Source of the DNA: Rhyacophila brunnea
Lineage: Eukaryota; Arthropoda; Insecta; Trichoptera; Rhyacophilidae
Length of the DNA stretch: 64,000 nucleotides
NCBI GenBank assembly: GCA_022495005.1
Contig: JAGYXB010000662.1
Span: 405,720-469,719 of the forward strand
Direction of reading: 5' to 3'
Part shown: piece after piece, positions 31,823 through 43,861 of the stretch
Position numbering within the stretch: the stretch's first letter is position 1
Layout of the letters: each line of letters begins with the position of its first letter
The notes under the pieces: model-generated
Database searches by the model: none
Told to the model about the DNA's origin: nothing
What the model saw: the letters and a program-made list of their open reading frames with translations, nothing else
Made by a program: the position numbers and the translations under genes

Positions 31823-33206
31823 GGGGGGACATGCTCGTCGAAGGTCAAAATTGAGTTTTTATTGTATTTTCAAACCATGATCCTGGACACTCCTTAAACG
31901 TTGTAGATAATCTATTTATATGATTTTGAAGCCTTATTATCCTTTATATTTATTTTAAACATTTGATGACTGCATAAAGTATTTTTGTTATATAAAATAG
32001 TATTCTTTTAAACATCTCGCTCTAATGTTTTAGAATATAGTCATATTTCGGTACATAACTGTGCAGTGGTATTAAGATTTTTTACGTTTATTAATTTTTA
32101 AACGCATTTATGAAACCATTAGTATAATTTATTACGAGATAATTTTTGTAAAATATTCACGATAAAAAATTATATTGATAATCTGTGATCCCAAATTTGA
32201 CAAGAATTAGGCATTTTATTATTCAAAAATCAGCAAGATTAACACATTTGAAGATAATTCTAAAGATACTCATTATAAGCTATGTTTTTGACCATTCAAG
32301 TGTGATAAACATCCTACGAATAATGATTGCTTTATAATAATTATTGACCTAAGAATAAGGTAGTGTTTTTTTGAAATACACCATTTCTTTTGTCATTCCC
32401 CAGTGGTTAAGCTACAACATACGGCCGTAGCCATAAATTGACAAACTATAATTAAAGTAGGGAGTAAAATTATGTTAACGCGTGTTTGAACATGTACCTA
32501 ACCGAATTTTTTTTTATTTTTTTTTTAACGGTACATGTTCAAACACGCGCGTCAATATCATTTTACTCCCTATTTCAATTATAGTTTGTCAATTTATGGC
32601 TACGGCCGTATGTTGTAGCTTAACTACTGGGGAATGACAAAAGAAATGGCGTATTTCAAAAAAACACTACCTTATTCTTAGGTCAATAATTATTATAAAG
32701 CAATCATTATTCATAAGATGTTTATCACACTTGAATGGTCAAAGACATAGCTTATAATAAGTATCTTTAGAATAACTTCAAATGTGTTAATCTTGCCGAT
32801 TTGAATAATAAAATGCCTAATTCTTGTCAAATTTGGGATCACAGAGATTATCAATATAATTTTTTATCGTGAATATTTTACAAAAATTATCTCGTAATAA
32901 ATTATACTAATAGTTTCATAAATGCGTTTAAAAATTAATAAACGTAAAAAATCTTAACACCACTGCACAGTTATGTACCGAAATATGAACTATATTCTAA
33001 AACATTAGAGCGAGAGGTTTAAAAGAATACTATTTTATGTAACAAAAATACTTTATGCAGTCATCAAATGTTTAAAATAACTATAAAGGATAATAAGGCT
33101 TCAAAATTATATAAATAGATATCTACAACGTTTAAGGAGTGTCCAGGATCATGGTTTGAAAATACAATAAAAACTCAATTTTGACCTACGACGAGCACGT
33201 GGGCCG
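31823..33206. mobile_element. 1.38-kb giant palindrome, piggyBac-like MITE
   Basis: 31823-32498 and 32530-33206 are reverse complements of each other with only scattered mismatches; in one compared block of about 100 bases I counted roughly four differences. The unpaired centre is about 31 bases, largely T. The outer ends contain TGCTCGTCG in inverted orientation and the flanks are TTAA on both sides (31819-31822, 33207-33210), the target used by piggyBac elements. The outermost six or so bases of the two arms do not match, which is unusual for a terminal repeat. It encodes no protein. A transcript would fold into a hairpin of almost 680 bp. Confidence 0.85.
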
Positions 33207-33210
33207 TTAA

Positions 33211-33758
33211 ACATTATAATGCCAACTTAATTATAATATCACAAATGATATTACATTCAATTTTGAATGAATTAAATGACGGAAACGGAAGTAGGGGTTA
33301 AGTTTGTATGTGGAAGATCTAGAGTTACGCCGTTTGCAATCACGAAGAACAAAATCTCTACTTAACTAATTTTCTACAATATCGTAAATACCACACATTC
33401 GCTCACAGGTGCTTATTCTCGTGATAAAGTAATCAAATGCGATGATGGTGTGTGAATAGCCTTTCAATTTGTACAGCGCATCGCTTATTATTTTTCTTTC
33501 ATTTGAATAATATGACGTGTATACGCTCTCATTATTGAGTACTTTACTCATTGCAGGTAAGACGCCTTGGGGTGCACTTAGTATGTTGCCAGTTGCCAGA
33601 ATATAATTGCGCGCAATGAGATATATTTATCCGCGGGTGTGAGAGCTCAATTATTATTATCCCCTTACTGGCGGCACTCATTTCAATAAACAAAAGTTTT
33701 TTAGATTTTTTAAAAAAATTAATTGTCCAAAAAATAAATTAAATAAAAACACATTACA
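33211..33758. other. No gene seen
   Basis: No supported feature between the giant palindrome and the family 3 SINE. Confidence 0.45.
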
Positions 33759-33769
33759 ATATCAAAAGT

Positions 33770-33968
33770 AGAAGCGGCTCTCGTGGTGCAGTGGAAAAGG
33801 CACTGGCCTTCCGCCCGAGAGTTCTGGGTTCGATCCCGGTGAGGATACAATATTTATGTGTTTTTCTCAAAGCCTGGTATTTGTGATTGTCCAAAATTAC
33901 TAACAACCACCTTGTACGAAAAAGCAAGAACATGGTTATTAATAATTCTATATAAAATATATATATAT
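33770..33968 (+). mobile_element. SINE family 3 with perfect target duplication
   Basis: The flanks are an exact 11-bp repeat ATATCAAAAGT (33759-33769 and 33969-33979). The head has the A-box TGGTGCAGTGG and B-box GGGTTCGATCCC, spaced as in a tRNA. The body reads TGTGTTTTTCTCAAAGCCTG, then ACTAACAACCACCTTGTA, then AGAACATGGTTATTAATAAT, and the 3' end is a (TA)n tract. A second copy is at 41232-41419. RNA polymerase III transcription and LINE-driven retrotransposition are inferred from the boxes and the duplication. Confidence 0.9.
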
Positions 33969-34364
33969 ATATCAAAAGTTCAATCCATGACCAGTTTTAA
34001 GTCAAATAGAAAACAATAATTTATGTGTAATAGTGGAACAGCTTAACTTTGAAATTGCGCAGATTGCGATTTGTTCTACTGCGCATGAATTACTTAGGGT
34101 AAAATTAACTATAAAGTATCACCGTTATTATTTCCGACTGCTCTTACATGTAGCCTATTACATCGTTTCCTCACGCTCAGCGTCACTCTAACAATGTCAT
34201 ATTTTCTGTCAAAACTATCGAACTTCATGCTTATGTGGTATGTTTATAACGAAGGTAATAAATGTAATACTATGCACATTTTTCTTCTTGGGCTATTTAT
34301 TATAAGTCAACACGGGGGCGATCTTCTTATTGTCGTAATGTATATGTAACGTATATATTGTGTA

Positions 34365-34395
34365 TGACGTTTAGACGTTTAGACGTTTAGACGTA
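34365..34395. repeat. Short tandem repeat, unit TTTAGACG
   Basis: Three complete 8-bp units follow GACG, ending in TAG. It lies just before a LINE fragment. Probably replication slippage. Confidence 0.8.
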
Positions 34396-34410
34396 GCACA
34401 TCACGCGGTA

Positions 34411-34780
34411 CGGACGTGTTGGTGTGAATTTGGTGGCACCTGAATAGTATCTTCAAAAGTCACCTCCTTGTGTGTTGAGCGTAAAGTATTCAAACGATGT
34501 GTACTACTAGTGCTCACATATGCGCGTGAAACATGGATCTTTAGGTAAGGGAAATAAAAAAAATACTAGTAGCTCAACGTGGCATAGAAAAATGCATAAC
34601 GCGGAAAGACTAAAAAAGAAACCAATGGATAAAGAAGCGATGTGATAGAGATCGCTACGCAGATGAAATGGTAATGGTCTGGGCATGTTGCTCGGTGAGT
34701 GGATAATCGCTGGATAAATGCCGTCATATAGTGCTATCCAGGCGCGTGTACAAGAGGAGGAGAGTTTCGGGCCAGGACAC
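34411..34780 (+). pseudogene. RTE-like LINE fragment
   Basis: Frames read LNSIFKSHLL, then a worn YGCETW region, then VAQRGIEKC, RNQWIKK and DKCRHIVLS, in the same order as the 24.4-kb copy but with stops and several small deletions. The non-coding TGATGATG end is missing. Confidence 0.65.
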
Positions 34781-35574
34781 ACCCAGAAACGGAAAAATAC
34801 AAATTGTTTAGGTAAATGGAATATTACCTTTGCTTCATCTTCGTCAGGACCTCATAAGTAAGGATCATGAACCGGACGATTAGGCTGTCGAAAAACCTCT
34901 TCCACGGGTTGGTCCAACTCCTCGGCATTCTACGACACACAATACGACACTAGAATACGCGCGGCACTCATAAATTGGTGTAACTATCTGAGTCATCCAA
35001 TGTTTGCTTTAATATTCTGATACGGTATGTCTAAAATACAAAATAGCGCAGACGATAAAAACGGATACTAATGATCTGAATAATTATGACCGTTCGATAA
35101 GCACTTGTGGGTGCAACAGGTCGCAATAACTCATAGATGAACACCCTTAGTTACACTTGCAGCCCATGTGTATATTGCTTGAACCAAAGAGCGGGGTGTC
35201 TGAGTATTAGGAATGTACTTGGAAAAGTGCGATATTCTGCGATCGGAGCGACTAGAATCTAAGGGTAAATATGGAAGTCAGTGACCCCCGCAATACTTTG
35301 TTAATCCCGCCCCCTCCCGCCGCCTTGAGAATCAACAAAAAAAATAACAGAGATTTTTTTAATAATCCCAAACCATTTTAATGCGTGCGCGTTTGGTGCT
35401 GCTCATAGGATACTAAACAACTACGTCCTAAAGCCTCGCATTTACTAGAACGAGGCCTAATAATATTAACATTGATAATCATGTGAAAACCTAAGTGAAT
35501 TATGGATATCTATATTATTATGTGAAATAACTTGGTCACCGAATGGAGTTTTTTTTAAATTATACATTTTGAAA
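34781..35574. other. No gene seen
   Basis: No supported feature. 35280-35330 has CCCGCAATACTTTG and CCCGCCCCCTCCCGCC, a short C-rich patch. Confidence 0.4.
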
Positions 35575-35650
35575 AATTCGATTCCGGGTATTCAAACGTG
35601 AGTTTCGTTGCATCTGGCAAGTTGCACCTTACCACCAAGCGAGGAATTGT
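35575..35650 (-). repeat. tRNA-like sequence, degenerate
   Basis: Minus strand: CTTGGTGGTAAGGTGCAAC resembles an A-box arm and GTTTGAATACCCGG a B-box. The spacing suits a tRNA, but the T-arm does not close. Probably the head of an old SINE. Confidence 0.3.
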
Positions 35651-38640
35651 TGTACGCCACATATTGTGCAACACTTATTCACACCAGACACCGAGTGCTT
35701 TACTGTAATTACGTGCTTCCGTAGCAGGTTCCGTTTCTACAACCAGTGGTTCGCTCCCACTGCCAGCGAAGGCCAAGGGGGTTGGCGCCAGTGGTGGCGA
35801 TGGTAACAAATTGCTTGCACTTTGTAAGGATTCACTATTCGCAATGAAATACTTCTAGTACCTATGTAATATATAAGCTGTTTTTGATAAATAATAATAA
35901 AATTATTATATCCATGGACTATCTAAGCTAAGACAACGTATCAACACAGGTAACCCCCTCCCCATTCCAGGTTATCGTGAGGGATACGTCTTGGAAGATT
36001 AAAAAAAATAAAACAATTTAAAATATGAATGTGTACATTTATGTAAGTACCTATTTTATACATGAGTAGGTATTGTTTATATTCTGTACCAGCTGAAGTA
36101 CACTGCTTCATACGAGTTCGTTTCGATGACCGGTATTGGTACATTTATCTTACTTAACAAAACAATAATAATCACACTTCTCAATATAAAAATAACTAAT
36201 TAACTTAGGCATGAAAAATAACAAAAAAAAAATTCTCACAACAGTAAAAGTCAAACAAAATAACACCAAATTAAATTAAATCCAAAAATATATTTAAACT
36301 CTATCTGCGATAAAAATTTAAAATTGGAACGATCAAACGAACTTACAGACCTACAAACTTATCTGTAAAATGGCCAAAACTAGAATTATGAACTACCATA
36401 TAACGCCATTTTGAAAAATTCATTTGAATGTCAGATTTTGTCCAGTTATGAGTCTTGATTGGTTAGTTTTCGACAGTGGCTCCCCCATCCCATTCTTCAG
36501 ATAAGTTTTATAACTAGACTTCTTCTAGAGATTTTACTAATTCTAAGGTGCATAATTATATGTATCATTTGTGAAAAATAACAAGGTAATTTTATCATTT
36601 AAAACGTAGTGCTTTTTTTTGCAACCTTACCAATACCTACCGTAAAAAAATACGAGAACATAATGTTAGTAAGGTATATACATTTACATATTACCTAATA
36701 TGTATCGCCAAAAAGGAAAACAATGTCAGAGCTATTCCGTTTATCTCATTCACTGAACAAGTTGCAATTTTTATTTAACCCACTTTACCTCTCGGGGACA
36801 ACGGCGGTTATTTCGGAAACTGGCGAAAACGTCAAATGCAACAGTTTACCCCCAGGGTATGAAGATAATGAGATTTGTGAATATAACTTTATACATATTG
36901 TTAGTCACATTTGTCTTGAATAACGATTGTTTGAAAATACGCAAATAAAGTAGCGATTTCCAGAGACTTAATGAGGAGCTTGACAACAAGAAAAGCCTTA
37001 ACAATAGGTGCAGGGGGGGGGAGGGTGCTACAATTCATATTATGCTCGTAACGATGCGCCTTAAGGCGGTGGAGATACACAATGCTCAGCGCTCACAGTT
37101 CTAAGTGCATTTTATATTAATCAAATTGTATAAAAAATATTTTTAATGAGATAATATTATGAGGTGTTAGTTTCAAAGTCGGCAAAGTCCATATTCCATT
37201 ATTTTGAGATAATTGCAAAAAAATTACCAAGCACGTTTAGGACTGCAATTAGAATATTTTATTTTTTGTTAAATACATTAGTAAACTATTTTTTTATTCA
37301 ACAAATAAGACAAAATATATGTTTAGGACGCATTGTGCATCTTGGATATATTTTTCGTCGTAGATTGGAAAATTTGGAGAGGCTGGTGGTGGAAGACGAT
37401 GCAGATTAATAGTGTCGGCCTAATCGGTAATTTACTGTGGCACTGGTTACGCATAAGATGAATGCATTTTTCATTTATCATACTCCTGTAATGGGTTGCA
37501 GATATTAAAAGATATTAATTAAAATATTGTCCAATTATTATCCACTTTCTTTAAAACATAATAATCAGAAAGAAATTTTTATGCTTATATAAAGCTACAA
37601 TAATATTAAAATATATGAGTATTACTAGTTTCAAGTCAAACCAAAGAGTGATTGAGTGAAAAGTATATTATTCTACGAGTGCGTGATTTTTAGATGTCTG
37701 GACTTGCAGGAATTTGCGATGATGAAACAAACCAAAATTCATTTAACAAGATTCAACCTGACAAAATTCTAAAACAATGAATTCTATTTCCAGCCATGGT
37801 TGAAGGTAAGCGATAAGGTTGACTCACTTACATTTACGCAGTCCTCCTGATGATATTATGTTACAATTTTAAGATGCAAATATTTCAATTTAAAATTTTG
37901 ACTTGTATCACATTTCCTCGAGACCACAGAATTGATCTGCAGAGAAAGGTCGCATAAAACACTGCATCGCATAGGAAAGTGTATATAAATCCGAATAGCC
38001 CAGAAGCATTCATAGCTTTAAAGCTACAAAGCTCGTTCCCTGGCAGTACAAGAGTCACGTAAATTTCTTGTTCTAATACGAAGCTATAATATTTTATATT
38101 AGCCATTAGAACGGAGCTTTGGAATTTATTTGAGACTCGTAAACCTACTTTGGAAGTAAAATATTGTAAGAGAGTCAAATGATACTCTGGCAAGATTTGT
38201 ATGTGCAATGTTCGAATTTATGTGCTTATCACAAATGGCTTTAGCGTGCATACTGTTCAGCTTTCCGAATAGTTTATTTGCTACGAACAAGAATTTTCAT
38301 AATTTGTTTCCTGCTAAATTGTATGCTCGTTTTATTGTAATCAGTTAGTATTATTATAGGTACTTTACTTTGTTCAGTGGTGGCATAACCGACAGGAGTA
38401 AGACGGGAAGTTAAGAGACCCTGTACAATTCGATTGAAAATTGACCGCCTAGGACAATTTTAGTGTCTGTCACCGTACATAATGTCATATCCCATGAAAG
38501 CGTTCCGGGTATGCCAACAAAATATTAAACTTTGCATAATATTATGACTTGTCATAAAAAAAAACTGTTAAATGAATGGGACATAGGATATTTATTTTGT
38601 TGACTTTTTAAATAAAATGATTCACTTTGTCGATATTAAT
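35651..38640. other. No convincing gene in 3 kb
   Basis: Minus strand 38208-37885 is open for 107 codons and is the longest frame not explained by a transposon. The product is rich in aromatic and hydrophobic residues with a stretch that could span a membrane (around residues 70-90), but has no recognised motif and no Met start. 37013-37025 is a G run next to GGAGGGTGC. 38400-38640 looks repeat-like but matches no other copy here. Confidence 0.35.
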
Positions 38641-38644
38641 ATAT

Positions 38645-38790
38645 TACAGCACTTATACTGCCCTGCTAAGTAAAAAGACAGTGTTTTTAGTTTTAGTGAA
38701 ATGAGAACCAATGTTTTGAAATATATTCTTTTCTCTTATATTATGTAAAATTATTGTATTGGAGACAATATCTATTATAGTTATATGCAG
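38645..38790 (+). repeat. Dispersed repeat, also at 55365-55500
   Basis: Shared blocks are GCTAAGTAAAAAGACAGTG (ACTAAGTAAAAATACAGTG in the other copy), TTTAGTGAAATGAGAAC and ATTATGTAAAATTATTG. Class unknown. Confidence 0.45.
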
Positions 38791-38808
38791 TATTATTTTT
38801 ATTGCATA

Positions 38809-39337
38809 CTGTGGCGTCTCTAGGTAAAGTGCCGCCCTTAAACAGACTTAAAATACGACCCCTTTCATTTTTATTCACAAATTGTCTACAAAATTGTTAG
38901 GTATCTACTTACACATTGCTGTATAAGTATTTGTTTAACAGACCAGCCTTAAACAGATGAATGCACCAAAAAAATATAAATTGATATACGCCTTCATCAG
39001 ATTCTATTGAGAATTAGAGCATTTCCACGAAACGTACTCAGGCACAGTGGTAGTTTTAGATGAGGTCTGTAGCGTTGGCAGGCTTTGAGGCACCCTTGTG
39101 AAAAATGGTCATTGCGATTAGCCGTCGTTTCAATAATAGTTATGTTATCTGGATTTTTTATCCATCGATTAATTTGTAGACTGGTATGTCTATATAAGTA
39201 CCTATAGTAAAAAGTAAGCATCAATTGTTTCATGAAAAACCGCTACTGCTCTCAAAAGTTGCAATAATTGTATTCGTTTTTTCATTAGCCGCCCCTATGC
39301 GACGCATGTCCTGCCTACTCCGCACGTGACGTCACTG
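38809..39337. mobile_element. hAT-like element family F (529 bp)
   Basis: The left end CTGTGGCGTCTCTAGGTAAA and the right end ...CGTGACGTCACTG match in inverted orientation over about ten bases with some decay. The left block AAGTGCCGCCCTTA..CAGACTTAAAA is shared with 18907. Flanks ATTGCATA and ATTGTGCA may be a worn 8-bp duplication. Non-coding apart from worn minus-strand frames similar to the one at 20599-20868. Confidence 0.55.
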
Positions 39338-39344
39338 ATTGTGC

Positions 39345-39380
39345 AGCTGATAAGTTGGTAGAGCGCCCATCTGATCCAAT
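39345..39380 (+). repeat. tRNA-like 5' half
   Basis: GCTGATAAGTTGGTAGAGCG followed by CCCATCTGAT has the D-arm and A-box pattern of a tRNA, but no B-box follows. Probably a truncated SINE head, abutting the end of a hAT-like element. Confidence 0.35.
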
Positions 39381-39704
39381 ATTAATTCACATTCATAATC
39401 TAACAGGATACTCAATACATTATTTCTTGAAACCGAAATGTCGATAAAATACGTAGGAAGAACACCAAACCAAAAATCTGTTGTTATAAATTAACATTAT
39501 GGTTAATTTTATTTCACCCCATTGACATTTAAAAAATAAAATAAAAACACTTACTTAAATAAATAGATAATTATGATGTTCCATATTTTATTTTTTCGTA
39601 TTCCTAATCATATTCTCATCGATGTGGGTAGTTATTTAATTTTATAATAGACAGATTTTTTAAATTAAAAATAATTAGTACAAGTATGTTTACTGGAAGC
39701 CAAG

Positions 39705-39850
39705 CGGGAACAGCGGTAATTTTCATAAGCGGTTTCCGCAAAATTTATGAATTCAAGAATGATAACCTAACTTAACAAATAATCCAGTATACCGGCTATT
39801 TTCAAAATTTGTTGGCCGCTGACTTAACTCACTAAACAGACATGAATCAA
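39705..39850 (-). repeat. Dispersed repeat family A, central part
   Basis: Minus strand matches the CAAACAAATTTTGAAAATAG..CCGGTATACTGGATTATTTG section of the long copy at 1874-2260, including the AATTCATAAATTTTGC neighbourhood. Confidence 0.55.
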
Positions 39851-39924
39851 ATAATTATTAGACATTTATTCAATCTATTAGATCCTCCGTGTCAAAAAAG
39901 AACATTAAAAACGATATGAGATTT

Positions 39925-40003
39925 TTCCAGACGCGGGATTTGAACCTGCGACCCAAGACTTCAGCAGCGAACATTCTGCCGGTCATTCACCGCATGAGTT
40001 GAA
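39925..40003 (-). mobile_element. tRNA-derived SINE head (family 4)
   Basis: Minus strand: A-box-like GCGGTGAATGACCGGCAG, B-box GCAGGTTCAAATCCCGCG, then TCTGGAAAAA. The T-arm can form GCAGG/CCCGC-type pairing only partly, and the acceptor stem does not close. Related to 17885-17960. Confidence 0.45.
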
Positions 40004-41216
40004 ACCAATTTATTTATAGGGGTGTTATTAAACATTGGCTCCGGAATTATACGAGAGACGAAACATTCTATGCGCGGATTGATATAATTTTAATTTATCA
40101 AACTTGGGGGCGGTCTAGACCTCCGACGTGCCCCTTGTTTGCGCGCGACTGCTCCGCACCGAACCGAGTGGAAGTATTCCACCCACACGTTTTCAGCCCT
40201 TTTGTGTTATTATTGTTTGAAATAGTTTTCACAGAAATAAAAACAATTAAGATTTCAAAGAAAGACGCTTGGTTCGGTTAAATAATTTGACAGCGATGTT
40301 TTATAGAAAACTATTTCTACTGCTGGGATATCTGACAACAAAAAATTTACGCCTAATATATTTTCGTTCTGATTTTTACATTTTTTTTTAAATTTCACCG
40401 CAGCATTTAAACTTGAAAATTTGGTAAAGACTAATAAAAATAAATCTATTAGTGACCCCGAATCATCCCCAATTACCAAATATTATAAACTTATTTGATT
40501 ATTAATGCATCGTCGTAGATGTGTTAAAACTTCCGATGTGATAATCAGTATAATACTGAAGAGGAAAGAAAATTCAAAATCAATACCCGTAAATATGGCT
40601 GTCCATGGATTTTTTTTTCAGTTATCTACCATTCCCTCAACAGGCTCTCTTTTCTACTGGCATGTATGTATCCATAAATCAAAATATTACGGCACGTACG
40701 TATGTATAATCAAAAAGAGGGGTAGGAAATTAGCATGTTTTCTATACAAAAGAATTCGGTAAATAATATACATATTAATTACATATTATCTAGATTTATT
40801 TGAATATACAGCGTTTGGCGATTTGGAAAACAATATAATGTTAAATCAAGCCGCTAAAATAATACATACATGAATTTATATTCCTACCTATATTAGTGAG
40901 ATTATTATTTTTCCAGTCGTAAAGCTGTAGGTGAGGTAAGGTTTAGGTTATATTAAATCCAACATAATTTGTTATGCATTTGTGATGTTAAATTAAATTT
41001 GAAATTTAGTTATTTGTAAGTCAGCTAAGGAGATGTAGTCGTACACGCGATGTCCGCCATTGTTCTTTCGGAAGCTATTATAAACATTTTACTTTGTGTA
41101 TTTTATTGTCAAATAAATAGTTTATAGTTTTGATTATCATCGATAGTAACTGACATAGTTACTTTTGATCTATTTACTGCTTTATGAAGGTCTTTCTTTG
41201 CTATGCTATATCCAAT
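40004..41216. other. No gene seen
   Basis: No supported feature. 40100-40200 is less AT-rich, with GCGCGCGACTGCTCC, but has no motif. Confidence 0.4.
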
Positions 41217-41231
41217 AATATTGGACCTTAG

Positions 41232-41419
41232 CGGTTCTCGTGGTGCAGTGGGTAAGACGCTGGCCTTCCACTCGAGAGTTCTGGGTTCGACTCCCGGTCA
41301 TGAAAAAAACATCTATGTGTTTTTCTCAAAGCCTGGGTGTTTGTGATTGTTCAAAATTACTAACAACCACCTTGTAAGAAAAAGCAAGGACATGGTTATT
41401 AATAATTCTAAAAAAAATA
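41232..41419 (+). mobile_element. SINE family 3, second copy
   Basis: The same order of head, CAAAGCCTGGGTGTTTGTGA, CAACCACCTTGTAAG and ACATGGTTATTAATAATTC is present as at 33770-33968, here with an A-rich tail. The flanks AATATTGGACCTTAG (41217-41231) and AATATTGGGTCTTAG (41420-41434) are a 15-bp duplication with two differences. Confidence 0.9.
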
Positions 41420-41434
41420 AATATTGGGTCTTAG

Positions 41435-42950
41435 TCTTTCGTTGCTATCAGTCACGTAGATATTTCTTTTAAACTTGATTATTTTTCGCTCGCTCTTTAG
41501 GCTTTTTTAATACATTTTGGGTAGCACTGTAAGATATTATGATGTATCCAACGCCGTGGTCTGCCCATCTGCTCTTTGCGGTCTTGATGTATTGTACTTT
41601 GTCCATCACTTTGGTTTATTTTTTAACCCATTTCATTATTTTTAGATTGTTTAGTGTTAGTCCAACCATGCATCACTCCATACCGTGACTAGAGGTAGTA
41701 ATTAAGAAATTTTTGAATACTTCAGAAATAATCACAAAATACCAATTTCGAATCTTGAGAAATTAATTTTCGGTAATATATAAAGAATTCTAATTTTAGA
41801 AGAAATCGAAGAATTGTCACTAGACTAAGTTGCCTAAGATAATTTGATGTCTCGGTTATATTGGCCGAAAGAACTAAAAAAAGAACTGTCGTCTTTGTAT
41901 TTTCAAAATCCCAGCCCTAAAAAAATTTGACCGAAAGAGCTAAAAAGGAAGCTATTTACTTTGATTCTGAATAGACTTTGTCAAATCACAGAGTAAAAAA
42001 TATTGGCAAAAAGAGTTAAAAAGGGTATTTATTGACTTCCATTATGAAAGCAATTTGTTGAATTTCTCAATAATCTCTAAAAGTAGAGAAATCGCAAGTT
42101 CTAACCGTGACCGCCTCTTTTAAATTTACGGTTCATGTTTTGCACATATACAGTAGAGAGAAAAAGCGACACGTAGGTAAATAATTATAGGTATGTATCA
42201 AAGTTACCCGAAAAATAAGTGATGTTTCTTTTTGTTTCTCAAGGTATCACCAGTCAATGGTTTACTTTGTGATTTGGATTCAATGTGTAGTAAGTGTGCA
42301 GTAGTAAAAATATAAATGCCTAGGTGCATCTAGTGTTGTCATTCAGCCGATTCGTACGAACCGGTTCGAACCGTTAGTTCCTTAAAATTATAACAACAAC
42401 TGACCAGATAGTTTGATACCAACAGTGGATTCTAGCAATATCTGAAGCTGTGGGCTGCTTCGAGAAAAATATATACGGTACAGAGATTCTGTCGGCAGGG
42501 TGAATCTGCCTAATGAATGTGTAACGAAACGATTTGGAAACCGAAAAATAAAACCATTTTCCTTTCGGTTGGCAGCTAAGCGTTAAACTAAATGCCTTAT
42601 TGAGGCAGTAGAAAATATAAAATTTAGTGTCCTTCTCGAATATTCAGTGTCCCGAAAATATATCATCAAGAGTTATTCCGTAAAGGAATTACAATTATTA
42701 TTTTGGTTCGACAGTTAGTGAGAAAATATGCTTAATGTGAAGAAATAGTATTGACCTATGTGACCTTTTGAAATCGGGAGCATCAATTGTCTATTTTTTC
42801 AAGATGCAGAACTAACCTGCCATTGGTAATGCCAATTTGAAGAGTAATAAGTCTGTTCAACCAAATCGCTTCGGATGTTGACATATTACACCAACGTGAA
42901 GATGAGTATAAGTAGGCGTTGTATCTAATTTATAATTATCGTATTTATTC
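41435..42950. other. No gene seen
   Basis: 41860-42060 contains repeated GAAAGA(A/G)CTAAAAA-type strings at about 60-70-base intervals (near 41866, 41933 and 42010), which may be a decayed tandem repeat. Otherwise nothing. Confidence 0.35.
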
Positions 42951-43255
42951 TTTCTACTGTTTAATAACTTAATACTGCATACATATAATATATTTTTTAT
43001 ATAATACTGTTTTAATAATATTTCTTTATTTTTAAATGTCATGTTGTGAACGTCTTAAGTAAATAATTTGTAAAGTTCACTATATTGTATTAAATTTACT
43101 CTTTCTACTGTTTAATAACTTGATACTGGATATATATATTTTTTTATATAATACTGTTTTAATACTATTTCTTTGTTTTTACATGTCATGTTGTGAACGT
43201 CTTAAATCAATAATTTGTAAAGTTCACTGTATGTAAAATAAATAAAATTTGATTG
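42951..43255 (+). repeat. Tandemly duplicated LINE 3' untranslated region
   Basis: Two copies of a roughly 150-base unit, 42951-43101 and 43102-43240, each begin TTTCTACTGTTTAATAACTT and end TTGTAAAGTTCACT. GTCATGTTGTGAACGTCTTAA in each unit resembles the minus-strand LINE tail at about 56260-56290. The second unit is followed by GTAAAATAAATAAAATTT and GATTGATTGATT, a LINE-like A-rich or simple-repeat end. Confidence 0.6.
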
Positions 43256-43629
43256 ATTGATTTGATTGCGATAAATTAAATTCATATTTTAAATTGTATT
43301 CCTGCAAAGTCGCTTCTCACTTGCCTTTTTGCTTAGCACTGTTTTAATCACCAATGCCAAAGGATAGTAGCCTATTAGGGTTAAATTAAACTGCGAACCG
43401 GTTGATGAAAAATTAGAATGACACCTCTGGGTGACATCACCATCTTTACAGTCACTACTAAATAAGTACTTGCCTGAAATCGTGTCGTGTTCGACTTTAT
43501 GGAAAGTGTATAATATATACGTGTTTTCGAAACGGAAAATTAATGTCTCATTAAAATATTATAATCACCACATAAGAAAGAACATGTAAATAAAATATTT
43601 CAACTTGAGACTAAGAATAATGATTTTCT

Positions 43630-43712
43630 TTGACAAAGGGGTGGTTACTGTAGCGCGCTGTACTATTTATACTGATGATCCGGGTTCGAATCCGATTCGA
43701 ATTCAATCAAAA
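43630..43712 (+). repeat. tRNA-like sequence, degenerate
   Basis: GTGGTTACTGTAGCGCGC resembles an A-box arm and CCGGGTTCGAATCCGATTCG holds a perfect B-box. The anticodon arm is not recognisable. Probably a SINE head. Confidence 0.35.
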
Positions 43713-43861
43713 CGAGCTAGATGCTCAGTAAATAGTCGTACTTATGTAGGTATATAAGTCGCATTACATTAGTGACTAGTCACGCCAGTACATAGCGGCT
43801 TGAGTTGAGATATGCATGGGTCAGCTATTAAAATAATCAAGTAGATTGAAGTTAATTGCCC

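Noticed and set aside
33955..33975. TA microsatellite as an independent feature
   Set aside because: It is the 3' tail of the family 3 SINE and ends exactly at its target duplication.
37885..38208. A 107-codon membrane-protein gene on the minus strand
   Set aside because: There is no Met start, no domain I recognise and no supporting exon nearby. Long chance frames are possible where AT content dips. Mentioned only within the gap entry.
41860..42060. Satellite-type tandem array of GAAAGAGCTAAAAA
   Set aside because: Only about three degenerate occurrences at uneven spacing. Not enough to define a unit.
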